This document shows positions 7,808 through 14,746 of a stretch of 15,048 nt of DNA, in pieces. Numbering within the stretch: the stretch's first letter is position 1; every line of letters begins with the position of its first letter. The notes beneath the pieces were generated by a model, which was not told the origin of the DNA, did no database searches, and was given only the letters and a program-made list of their open reading frames with translations. The position numbers and the translations under genes are program-made. Origin of the DNA: Candidatus Omnitrophota bacterium. Its GTDB lineage: Bacteria; Omnitrophota; Gorgyraeia; 2-02-FULL-51-18; JAGOUK01. Location: NCBI GenBank assembly GCA_020058965.1, contig JAGVCY010000251.1, positions 1 to 15,048 of the forward strand, written 5' to 3'.

Positions 7808-8642
7808 TGCCCTGTCCCTGTGTTGATAGTTCTCCGGCGCGGCGTTGCGCGGCGGTCATCGCTTCACGAACGACCTTTCCAAAACCCCTGCTGCGAAAAA
7901 CCTTGAGCGCCGCTTCCGTGGTTCCCCCCTTCGACGCCACGCGCGCAATCAGCGTATCCGGATCGTCCCCGCCGGCCACCATCATCTTGGCGCTTCCCAA
8001 AAAAGTTTGATACACGAGTTTTTTGGCGACATCGGATTTCATCCCAAGTTCGTACGCGGCCTCGATCATTTTTTCTGCGAGCAAAAAGCAATAGGCCGGT
8101 CCGGAACCCGAAACCGCCGTGACCAGGTCCATCATCGGCTCCTTCACTTCCACCGCGGATCCGATCGCCTTTAAAATGAGCTCCGTAATTTGCCGGTGGC
8201 GCGCCGTGGACCCTGAGCCAAGCGCATAAGCCGAAATACCCTCACCGATCAGCGCGGGCAGGTTGGGCATCACGCGGACCACGGGGTTTTTGTCTTTAAG
8301 ATGTTTTTGGATGCGGGCAATGGGCACGCCTGCGGCGATGGAGATGATGAGCGCCGATTCAGGGAGAGCGGAGGACAGGTCATCGACGACCGAATCGAGG
8401 ACCTGGGGCTTGACGGCCAGGATCACCGCGTCCGCCACACTGGCCGCCTGCCTATTGGACTTGGCGATTTTAACGCCCAAATCTCGCTTGAGCGCCTGCG
8501 CTTTTTTAGCGTCCGAATCCGTGATGTGGAGATTCTGAGGATAAAACGACGCCTCCACCAGCCCGCGGATGATGCTGGCGCCCATATTTCCGCATCCGAT
8601 GACGGCTACTTTGAGATTTTTTGGAACAACGGTCTGTTTCAT
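7791..8642 (-). CDS. proC: Pyrroline-5-carboxylate reductase
   Basis: ProC reduces pyrroline-5-carboxylate to proline with NAD(P)H, the last step of proline synthesis. The 283-residue protein starts with a Rossmann fold, VAVIGCGNMG (12-21), continues with LAVKPQ (75-80), SIAAGVP (101-107) and VRVMPNLPALIGEG (122-135), and ends with the helical dimerisation domain containing the family signature: VSGSGPAYCFLLAEKM (177-192) and VASKGGTTEAAL (235-246). All substrate-binding motifs are present. ATG 8642 follows yggS by 33 nt; no Shine-Dalgarno sequence is seen. The end overlaps yggT by 17 nt. It belongs to the conserved group that trails division genes in many bacteria, although its enzymatic role has no direct link to division. 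Confidence 0.97.
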   Translation of the reverse strand: MKQTVVPKNLKVAVIGCGNMGASIIRGLVEASFYPQNLHITDSDAKKAQALKRDLGVKIAKSNRQAASVADAVILAVKPQVLDSVVDDLSSALPESALIISIAAGVPIARIQKHLKDKNPVVRVMPNLPALIGEGISAYALGSGSTARHRQITELILKAIGSAVEVKEPMMDLVTAVSGSGPAYCFLLAEKMIEAAYELGMKSDVAKKLVYQTFLGSAKMMVAGGDDPDTLIARVASKGGTTEAALKVFRSRGFGKVVREAMTAAQRRAGELSTQGQGNVHRR

Positions 8643-8675
8643 AGAGGTTACTTTATCACACCCATTCGCATGGAG

Positions 8676-9383
8676 TTACATCCGCTCCGCAGCAGATGTC
8701 GGTCGAGTCCCAAAAATGGCGCTGCCGATACGGACCATCGTGCTGCCGGCAGCGATGGCTTCTTCGAGATCGGCGCTCATGCCCATCGAGAGCGTGTCCC
8801 AGGGAAGACCCGCGGCCTTGCCCTCTTCAAAGAGGTTTTTGAGACGGTTGAAGGAGCGGCGGATGAGCGCGCGGTCATCGGTGTTCGGCCCAATTCCCAT
8901 AAGGCCTCGGATTTTTAAATATTTAAATCTGCTCCAATCAACGGAGGAGATCAGTTCCTCAAGTTCCGAAATCTCAAACCCCGCTTTTGAGATTTCTCCC
9001 GAAATCTGCACTTCGATCAGCCCATCGCACTTTGCGCCCCGCGCGGCAAGAAGCTTTTCCGCTTTTTCCAATACTTCAAGCCGATCAAACGATTGCACCA
9101 TCGAAAAACATTCCAAAATCCGATTCAGCTTGTTGGTCTGTATCTGCCCCAAAAAATGCCAGTTCATCGGCTGCCCCCGCAGTTCGGCAATTTTGGTCTC
9201 CGCCTCCTGAAACCGATTCTCCCCAAAGTCCGTCAACCCCGCCGCCGCCGCCTCCCGCACCGACTCCACCGGAAAAGTCTTACAAACCGCCACCACTGCC
9301 ACTTCCGACCGCACCCGCCCCGCCGCCCGGCAAGCCACCCCAATCCTCTCCTCCACCCTTCTAAGATTTTCAGCAATCATCAT
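8676..9383 (-). CDS. yggS: YggS/PROSC-family pyridoxal phosphate homeostasis protein
   Basis: A 235-residue member of the YggS (PLPBP/PROSC) family, single-domain fold III proteins that bind pyridoxal 5'-phosphate and keep its level balanced; no enzyme reaction is established. The PLP lysine is Lys35 in VAVCKTFP. Further motifs are DFGENRFQEA (52-61), WHFLGQIQTNK (75-85), LMGIGPNT (161-168), LSMGMSADLEEAI (198-210) and the phosphate-binding VRIGSAIFG (217-225). Two consecutive ATG codons (9383 and 9380) are possible starts; the first follows a weak GATGAG. The gene lies after a 180-nt gap holding an inverted-repeat element, where ftsZ would be expected. In many bacteria yggS is the first gene after ftsZ or pgeF and is followed by sepF; here proC follows directly. 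Confidence 0.95.
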   Translation of the reverse strand: MMIAENLRRVEERIGVACRAAGRVRSEVAVVAVCKTFPVESVREAAAAGLTDFGENRFQEAETKIAELRGQPMNWHFLGQIQTNKLNRILECFSMVQSFDRLEVLEKAEKLLAARGAKCDGLIEVQISGEISKAGFEISELEELISSVDWSRFKYLKIRGLMGIGPNTDDRALIRRSFNRLKNLFEEGKAAGLPWDTLSMGMSADLEEAIAAGSTMVRIGSAIFGTRPTSAAERM

Positions 9384-9405
9384 ATTTTCTCATCTTCATT
9401 TAGTT

Positions 9406-9557
9406 TGAGGCGCACGCGGAGGACAGGAGTCATCGGAGGGCTTTTGCGTTGCAAGGCGTCCCCGCCGCAGCGACGCAATGGAGTTCGCGCGCCTAGTCTT
9501 AGACAGCGTGCGAACGGCTCTGCCCGCAGAGGACTCCTGTCCTCCGCGTGCGCCTCA
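9406..9557. repeat. 152-nt inverted-repeat element with perfect 26-bp arms between the ftsA-like gene and yggS
   Basis: The outer arms 9406-9431 and 9532-9557 are exact reverse complements over 26 bases. Inside the 100-nt centre are further hairpins: GTTCGCGCGC (9483-9492) pairs with GCGTGCGAAC (9506-9515) with one G-T mismatch, CTCTGC (9518-9523) pairs with GCAGAG (9526-9531), and TTGCGT (9444-9449) pairs with ACGCAA (9473-9478). The single strand could fold into a long branched stem. It starts 6 nt after the ftsA-like stop and ends 22 nt before yggS. No T-run follows on the minus strand, so it is not a standard intrinsic terminator. It looks like a non-coding palindromic repeat or a small non-autonomous mobile element; copies elsewhere are untested. 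Confidence 0.85.
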
Positions 9558-9563
9558 GCACGA

Positions 9564-10607
9564 CTAAAAATATTCTTCGACGAAAGACTGCGCCCGACTC
9601 TTCACGCTGTCAAAAATCGACATCCACTGAACCGTTCGTATCGGGATTCGTTTGGAGGTGGTCGTCAAAAGGGCGAGACCGACAAGTACCGAGTGGCGCT
9701 CCATCTCGAGCTTGGTTCCGGCCGCGAGCGATGAGCGAAGGGTCCAGCGGTTACCCCACGCCTGCCGCAGACTCTCGCCCCAAGAATCAGATTCGATCGC
9801 CTCTCCGGTTACAAAAACGGCGGTTTCGGGCGTAGGGGCACTTTTGTTTAAAAAATCAGCGAGCCGCTCCGCTTCCGCGGCGGCATAGCCATGCGGCACC
9901 AAAAAGGATTTGTATTCCTGAATCGCATAGCGCTCAAAAAGCACTTGATGACATGCTCGGGCGCCGGCCAAAATCACCACCGTTCGACGGGCCATCTCTT
10001 CAGGATTAAGGATCCCAAACACCCCCGCCAAGCCGGACGGAAAAAGCCGCTTGGCCTCATATCCGGCTCTTTCACAGACAAGCCGCAGGGTCTGGGCATG
10101 CGCCGAATCCGAAAAAAGCAAATGCATGACCACCGTTAGTTCCTTGCCGCAAATCCCGATCGGATTATGCAAAGAATCCATCCGGTCGATCAAAAAACCA
10201 GATTCCTTCTGATAAACCAGATGCTGGTCGATCGGTTCCAATGCCTGCATCGCGCGGGCTTTGGCTTCCCGGATATGCCGCGGCGCGAATTCCTGATCCG
10301 AACCGTCCTGAAACGATACTCCCCGGACCCGGACGCTCCGCAGCCCCGGGTCATCCAGCGATGCTGTAAGCTTATGAATCTTGAGCCCGCTTTGGCGGCG
10401 CGCTTCGCGGGCGGCAAACCAAATGCTGTCGGTGAGATTCGCCAAATGCCTGAAGGTTCCGTTTTCCATCCCGCGCGTCGGACGCTCAGCCACACCGAGA
10501 ACATCCACAAAGGGCGCCCGCAAACGAACCCGGACATGAGCCACCCGCGTACGGTGTCCGTTCAGTTCAAGCAGCGCCAGGGGTTGTGACCAAGACCACG
10601 AATTCAT
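9564..10607 (-). CDS. ftsA: Divergent FtsA-like protein lacking the ATP-binding motifs
   Basis: FtsA is an actin-like ATPase that anchors FtsZ to the membrane. This 347-residue product, shorter than the usual ~400, follows ftsQ and keeps recognisable parts: a region like the 1C (SHS2) domain at about 45-165, including FRHLANLTDSIWFAAREA, a PRHIREAKARAM helix and HNPIGICGKELTV (147-159); AGYEAKRLFPSGLAG (181-195); VFVTGEA (264-270), echoing the adenosine motif; and VLVGLAL (307-313). Both phosphate loops are lost: the DIGT position reads ELNG (14-17) and the DIGGGT position reads LAGARA (213-218). The C-terminus, WMSIFDSVKSRAQSFVEEYF, looks like the amphipathic membrane-targeting helix of FtsA. 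ATG 10607 is the earliest possible start (TAA directly precedes it) and has no Shine-Dalgarno sequence. It may be a pseudo-ATPase scaffold; other FtsA/PilM-type roles are possible. Confidence 0.72.
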   Translation of the reverse strand: MNSWSWSQPLALLELNGHRTRVAHVRVRLRAPFVDVLGVAERPTRGMENGTFRHLANLTDSIWFAAREARRQSGLKIHKLTASLDDPGLRSVRVRGVSFQDGSDQEFAPRHIREAKARAMQALEPIDQHLVYQKESGFLIDRMDSLHNPIGICGKELTVVMHLLFSDSAHAQTLRLVCERAGYEAKRLFPSGLAGVFGILNPEEMARRTVVILAGARACHQVLFERYAIQEYKSFLVPHGYAAAEAERLADFLNKSAPTPETAVFVTGEAIESDSWGESLRQAWGNRWTLRSSLAAGTKLEMERHSVLVGLALLTTTSKRIPIRTVQWMSIFDSVKSRAQSFVEEYF

Positions 10608-10614
10608 TTATGCG

Positions 10615-10719
10615 CAGTCTGCTGAAAAAGACTCGTCTGCTTCGTTGCTCGTCGCTCACGTACACGAAGAGTACGCATCGCTCCTCGCGCCTCGCAGCCG
10701 AGGCTTTTTGAGCAGACTG
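10615..10719. repeat. 105-nt imperfect inverted repeat between ftsQ and the ftsA-like gene
   Basis: The ends 10615-10630 (CAGTCTGCTGAAAAAG) and 10704-10719 (CTTTTTGAGCAGACTG) are complementary at 15 of 16 positions. Pairing continues inward with CTCG/CGAG (10632-10635 with 10699-10702) and CTGC/GCAG (10637-10640 with 10694-10697), and CGTAC/GTACG (10659-10663 with 10671-10675) forms a central hairpin with a 7-nt loop. The whole can fold as one long stem on either strand. It ends only 7 nt upstream of the ftsA-like ATG, so it would mask the ribosome-binding region. It resembles dispersed extragenic hairpin repeats with such termini that I recall from several bacterial genomes; this is recollection, not a search. 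Its arms are unrelated to those of the 9406-9557 element. Confidence 0.8.
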
Positions 10720-10731
10720 TATTGAGGAACA

Positions 10732-11571
10732 TCATCGGGGGCCGACGACGATGTCGTCGAAGCGAAGGTCGATGTAGCGGATTTTTAGAGGGCTCATGTC
10801 TTCGGGTTTGGTTTCAACATAGGCCGCGAGACGATCCAGTTTTTCGCTTAGCTTAGAAACCATTCGCTCTTCCATCGAACCCAGTCGCACCTCTATGTCC
10901 TGATCGACTCTCAGAATGAGATTCTTGGAGTCCGAAATATCAATTTGTGTGAGGTCGTGATTTTTGAGAATATTCCGTGTGTCGATAATGGCCGCCACAC
11001 GGATCGCCACCGACAAAAGATTAGACCGAACCTGGGATCCGACGGCAACTCCCCCCATCCCCTTTCCTTTTCCGGACGAAAGGCCGGTGATGATCGGCGA
11101 CCGCGCGTCGGGCTCTGTGCTGACGGCGAGGATCACGCCGGTGGTGTCGATCCAGTAAAGCTTGTCGAGCAGAAGCCGTGCGGCCGCCAGGCGGCGTCGC
11201 AAAAAAATGTCAATCCGGTTGGGGAGCTTGCGCCGGACCCTCACATCCTGAAACTCCGGATGAAACCGCCGGATGTGCCGCTCGATCTCCTGCAAGTCAA
11301 CCGCTGTCTGATTGATGTTGGGGCGAATTCCGGCAAATTGAAACGGATTCTGAACCGCAAGCACCCGGCGCGCGGTCAGATCAAACACCCCGACATCCCG
11401 TATGACAAAAAGTTGGGACTGCTCGGCAAAGGCAAGCGATCCGCCGATGAGGAGACCGAGCGCGCCGAACGAAAATAAAAATGGCAGCAATCCAAATACC
11501 GTGTTGAGCGTTTTGGATCGGCCGGAGCGGAGTGATTGGCGTTTTTCTTTAGGAGCTTGGGATTTAGCCAT
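10732..11571 (-). CDS. ftsQ: Cell division protein FtsQ
   Basis: FtsQ is a bitopic inner-membrane protein linking early and late divisome proteins through FtsB and FtsL. The 279-residue product has a basic cytoplasmic tail (1-22), one membrane helix (about 24-48), then a POTRA domain: LFVIRDVGVFDL (54-65) and a pattern running through the IERHIRRFHPEFQDVRVRRKLPNRI segment up to RRRLAAARL. The LYWIDTTGVIL segment and the later region up to LRVDQDIEVRLG match the beta domain of the FtsQ family; the LYWID-GVI pattern is characteristic. Identity rests on this architecture and on the position between ddl and ftsA. The ATG at 11571 overlaps the ddl stop by 8 nt. A 124-nt gap with an inverted repeat follows, the first break in the tightly packed cluster. 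Confidence 0.92.
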   Translation of the reverse strand: MAKSQAPKEKRQSLRSGRSKTLNTVFGLLPFLFSFGALGLLIGGSLAFAEQSQLFVIRDVGVFDLTARRVLAVQNPFQFAGIRPNINQTAVDLQEIERHIRRFHPEFQDVRVRRKLPNRIDIFLRRRLAAARLLLDKLYWIDTTGVILAVSTEPDARSPIITGLSSGKGKGMGGVAVGSQVRSNLLSVAIRVAAIIDTRNILKNHDLTQIDISDSKNLILRVDQDIEVRLGSMEERMVSKLSEKLDRLAAYVETKPEDMSPLKIRYIDLRFDDIVVGPR

Positions 11572-12490
11572 GGAATTTTACTTGTTTAAGCGATTCTTCC
11601 ATCATCATAACACAAAGGTCGGCGAACGGAATCCCATCACGAGCCGCCTCTTTGGGCAAAAGACTCGTCGCGGTCATCCCGGGGCTCGCGTTCACTTCTA
11701 GCGGAAAATCATCTTCAGCCGTTACGATGAGATCCACCCGGGAGTATCCGCCGCAACCCAAAGCGCGGTGCGCGCGCAGCGCGGATGCCCGGATCCGCTG
11801 CTGCCGCTCCTCGGATATATCGTCTGGAAAAACATAAAGCGTCCCGGCATTTGTGTATTTGGCGGCGTAATCATAAAAATCCCGTGCCGGCCGGATCTCG
11901 ATCGCCGGCAGCGCGCGGTCCCCGAGGATTCCGACGGCCATTTCGCGGCCGCTGATCTTAGATTCCACGATAATTTTATCATCCTCGGCAAATGCCGCAG
12001 CCAGTGCCGAGGGAAGGTCGTCAGATGCCCGAACCTGGCTCACTCCGATGGATGATCCCCCGCAGCACGGCTTCACAAAAATTGGATAATTAAATTCGTT
12101 CGGTCCCAGCGTCTCTCCGGTCCTCAAAACTTTCCAGCGGGGTTCGGACAACCCCGCCTTACGAAAGGCCTGTCTCGAAACCTCTTTGTCCATCGCCCGG
12201 CGGCAAGCCTCCGGGCCCGACCCGGTGTATGCGATCCCCGCCTTTTCAAGCGCCGACTGAATCTGCCCGTCCTCGCCGAACGCTCCATGCAGCGCAATAA
12301 ACACCAGATCGGCTCCCACGGCCTGAATTTGGCTGACCGCGTTTGTGTCGACATCCAAAAGCTGCGCAGCAAGACCTTTTGAGCGAAGGGCAGCGTGCAC
12401 GGCCGCTCCCGAACGAAGTGACACTTCCCGCTCGGACGAAACCCCGCCCGCAACCACCGCGATACGATAGCGGGCAAGATCCGCGCTCAT
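11564..12490 (-). CDS. ddl: D-alanine--D-alanine ligase
   Basis: Ddl joins two D-alanines with ATP to make the dipeptide that ends the peptidoglycan stem peptide. The 308-residue ATP-grasp enzyme shows VVAGGVSSEREVSLRSG (12-28) with the conserved Glu, ALHGAFGEDGQIQ (66-78), YTGSG (88-92), KPCCGGSSIGV (140-150), a FYDYAAKY loop (205-212) with the tyrosine typical of D-Ala rather than D-lactate ligases, and the metal- and ATP-binding RVDLIV and EVNASPGMT (251-256, 265-273). The last motif is usually EVNTLPGMT; the key Glu, Asn and Gly are kept. ATG 12490 overlaps the murB stop as ATGA, and the end overlaps ftsQ by 8 nt, so it is part of the murG-ftsQ operon. Confidence 0.97.
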   Translation of the reverse strand: MSADLARYRIAVVAGGVSSEREVSLRSGAAVHAALRSKGLAAQLLDVDTNAVSQIQAVGADLVFIALHGAFGEDGQIQSALEKAGIAYTGSGPEACRRAMDKEVSRQAFRKAGLSEPRWKVLRTGETLGPNEFNYPIFVKPCCGGSSIGVSQVRASDDLPSALAAAFAEDDKIIVESKISGREMAVGILGDRALPAIEIRPARDFYDYAAKYTNAGTLYVFPDDISEERQQRIRASALRAHRALGCGGYSRVDLIVTAEDDFPLEVNASPGMTATSLLPKEAARDGIPFADLCVMMMEESLKQVKFHG

Positions 12491-13392
12491 TTAAAAACCC
12501 TGATCTCGCGCCGCAGACGAACCCCAAATTTCTCAAAAACGGTTTTTTCCGCCAAATCCATCACCGCAGCAACATCTCCCGCGGTCGCGCCCCCATAATT
12601 CATCACAAAATTACCGTGCACCGTCGATACGCCCGCGCCGCCGATGCGGCATCCTTTGAGTCCTGCTTCGTCTATCAACCGGCCGGCCGATTTCTGTCCC
12701 TCAGGATTTGCGAACATGCAGCCGCAATTGGGGTTTTTTAAGTCTTGAGTCTTTTGCCGATATTCCTGATAGGTCGCGATATTGGCCCGCGTCACTTCAG
12801 GCGCGACGCGCGGAAAACCAAAGACCGCCTCCGTCACGATGCTTCCGCCCAGCGCGCTGGACCGATAGCCAAACCGAGCCGCCGCACGGTCAAATTTTAT
12901 GATACCTCCCAAAGAATCCACCCGGGTTCCTTCAATAAAATATCCATCCACCCAGCGCGATGAGCTTCCCGCGTTCATTGCCACCGCTCCCCCGACTTGC
13001 GCCGGAATCCCGTACAAGAATTCACACTCACCATAGCCCTGATCGATCAAATATTTTAGCAGCAGTCCAAGCGGCAAAGCCGCGCCGGCCCGCACCGTTC
13101 CATCCTCGCGCGCTTCCACGCCTCCGAACGCTGCGGCTCCTGGATCCAAATGGATCACCAGCCCCCGCACACCCTCGTCCGCCGCCAGCGCGTTGCTCCC
13201 TCCTCCCATCACCCGCCACGGAACTCCGGCCTCGCCCGCCAATTTTACGGCCCGCGCCAGCGCCGCCAAGTCCGACGGCTCGAACCACGCTTCGGCCGGC
13301 CCGCCGACCCGTATGCTGGTGTGACGCGACAAAGGCTCCTCCCGCTTCCATGCACCGGGACACTCCGCGCTCAATCGTTCAAACCAATTCAT
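12487..13392 (-). CDS. murB: UDP-N-acetylmuramate dehydrogenase (UDP-N-acetylenolpyruvoylglucosamine reductase)
   Basis: MurB is an FAD enzyme that reduces UDP-GlcNAc-enolpyruvate to UDP-MurNAc with NADPH. The 301 residues fit the shorter type II form. Seen are the FAD-binding segments HTSIRVGGPAEAWFEP (24-39), GGGSNALA (63-70), GIPAQVGGAVAMNAGS (128-143), then GYRSSALG (175-182) with the conserved Arg177, and NCGCMFANP (222-230), KSAGRLIDEAGLKG (234-247) and VSTVHGNFVMN (255-265). Position 225, where E. coli has the proton donor Ser229, is cysteine. Glu296 near the C-terminus fits the third catalytic residue. ATG 13392 overlaps murC by 14 nt; the stop overlaps ddl as ATGA. The assignment is firm. 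Confidence 0.97.
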   Translation of the reverse strand: MNWFERLSAECPGAWKREEPLSRHTSIRVGGPAEAWFEPSDLAALARAVKLAGEAGVPWRVMGGGSNALAADEGVRGLVIHLDPGAAAFGGVEAREDGTVRAGAALPLGLLLKYLIDQGYGECEFLYGIPAQVGGAVAMNAGSSSRWVDGYFIEGTRVDSLGGIIKFDRAAARFGYRSSALGGSIVTEAVFGFPRVAPEVTRANIATYQEYRQKTQDLKNPNCGCMFANPEGQKSAGRLIDEAGLKGCRIGGAGVSTVHGNFVMNYGGATAGDVAAVMDLAEKTVFEKFGVRLRREIRVFK

Positions 13393-14746
13393 GCGTGTAC
13401 GCGTCCTTCAATTCTTCGCACAGCCGTCCAATATCTCCCGCGCCCATGCACAATAGAATTCCTTTAAGATGAACCGCTTTCTTCAATTCCTGATGAAGCC
13501 GGTCCCTCGGGACATAACGAACTTCGCCGCCGCGCGCATCCCGGATCTGCCGCGCCAGCAATTCGCCGCTCACGCCCGCGATCGGACTCTCCGACGCGGC
13601 ATAAACATCCGTAATGATCACCTCGTCCGCATCGTTAAACGCCGTCGCGAATTCATCCGCCAAAGCCAGGGTACGCGAATACCGATGCGGCTGAAAAACC
13701 GCCGTAAGCTTCGACGGCTTAAAACTTCTAGCCGCGTTCAGTGTCACCCGGATCTCCGCTGGATGATGGGCGTAATCATCCACCAAAATAAAGTCCTTCC
13801 CTTTAAACCTGATATCAAAGCGACGCGATGCCCCGCGAAACGACTCCAGCGCCTTCGCCACGGCGCTCCAGGAGCAGCCGGATTCCAGCGCCAGCGCCGC
13901 CGCGCCCAGCGAATTAAGCACATTGTGAACCCCGGGCACTCCGAGCCTCAGTTCCCCAAGAACTCCCGTCGGTCCCCACACCGTGTAGCGGCTCCCGCCC
14001 GCCGTCAACTCGACCTGCGCCGCAAGGTACCGCGCATCCTCGCTAAATCCATAGCCGATCCCGCCCGCTTCCTTTAATAATTTTCGGGTTTGCGGACATT
14101 CGGTGCAGCCGTACCACTTTCCGCCGCTCTTCAATTGCCGGGTGAAGCCCAAAAAAGTATTATATATTTCATCCAAATCCAAAAAATGATCCATGTGATC
14201 GCGATCGATGTTGGTCACGATGATCGCGTCAGGTTCGTAGGCCAAAAATGAGGAGTCGCTTTCGTCCGCCTCCAGCACCATCATTCCGCCGGACCCCATC
14301 ACCGCATTGCCGCCCAGCTCCGGCACCTTCGCGCCAACGATCACCGTCGGCATCCGTCCCTCCTCTTGAAAAATCCGTCCCAACATGGCGGTCGTTGTCG
14401 TTTTGCCATGCGTTCCCGAAACCGCGGCCGTCCACTGCCCCTGCGACAAAAATGCTAGCGCCTCCGACCGATGGTGAACGGCCAACCCGCGCCGCTTGGC
14501 CTCTTGAATTTCAGGATTATCTTCACGGATGGATGAGGAATACACGATGCATTCGGCCGTTCCGATATTTTTGGCATGGTGGCCGACATGAACCGCAATG
14601 CCTTGTTGATTGAGCGCCCGGGTCATGGCGTTTTCTTCCACATCCGAACCGGTCACGAGAAATCCCTTACGGGCCAGCATCTGGGCGATCGCGCTCATTC
14701 CGATCCCGCCGATCCCGATAAAATGATAGGACGCGTGGCGCTTCAT
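13379..14746 (-). CDS. murC: UDP-N-acetylmuramate--L-alanine ligase
   Basis: MurC adds the first stem-peptide residue, L-alanine, to UDP-MurNAc using ATP, in the cytoplasm. The 455-residue enzyme has the three Mur ligase domains. The N-terminal UDP-binding domain begins YHFIGIGGIGMSAIAQML (7-24) and GSDV. The ATP loop is SGTHGKTTTTAMLG (120-133), followed by EADESDSSFL and NIDRDHMDHF with the metal-binding histidine. The C-terminal domain carries DDYAHHPAEI and the FQPHRYSRT motif. ATG 14746 begins directly after the murG TAG stop, without any spacer, so translation is probably coupled; only a weak GGA is seen upstream. It overlaps murB by 14 nt. No fusion to Ddl, as occurs in Chlamydiae, is present. 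Confidence 0.98.
   Translation of the reverse strand: MKRHASYHFIGIGGIGMSAIAQMLARKGFLVTGSDVEENAMTRALNQQGIAVHVGHHAKNIGTAECIVYSSSIREDNPEIQEAKRRGLAVHHRSEALAFLSQGQWTAAVSGTHGKTTTTAMLGRIFQEEGRMPTVIVGAKVPELGGNAVMGSGGMMVLEADESDSSFLAYEPDAIIVTNIDRDHMDHFLDLDEIYNTFLGFTRQLKSGGKWYGCTECPQTRKLLKEAGGIGYGFSEDARYLAAQVELTAGGSRYTVWGPTGVLGELRLGVPGVHNVLNSLGAAALALESGCSWSAVAKALESFRGASRRFDIRFKGKDFILVDDYAHHPAEIRVTLNAARSFKPSKLTAVFQPHRYSRTLALADEFATAFNDADEVIITDVYAASESPIAGVSGELLARQIRDARGGEVRYVPRDRLHQELKKAVHLKGILLCMGAGDIGRLCEELKDAYTHELV

Noticed and set aside
8643-8680. Promoter for proC (GATAAA as -10)
   Set aside because: The hexamer has four of six matches and the best -35 at usual spacing matches only three of six.
9406-9557. 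Intrinsic terminator between the ftsA-like gene and yggS
   Set aside because: The stem is long and far apart and no run of T follows on the minus strand.
9093-9734. Plus-strand open frame spanning the inverted repeat and the end of the ftsA-like gene
   Set aside because: It covers yggS, the repeat and the ftsA-like gene in antisense, its product is low-complexity Pro/Arg/His-rich, and no ribosome binding site is evident; not a gene replacing ftsZ.
13379-14746. MurC-Ddl fusion as in Chlamydiae
   Set aside because: murC ends in its own stop at 13379 and ddl is a separate gene after murB.
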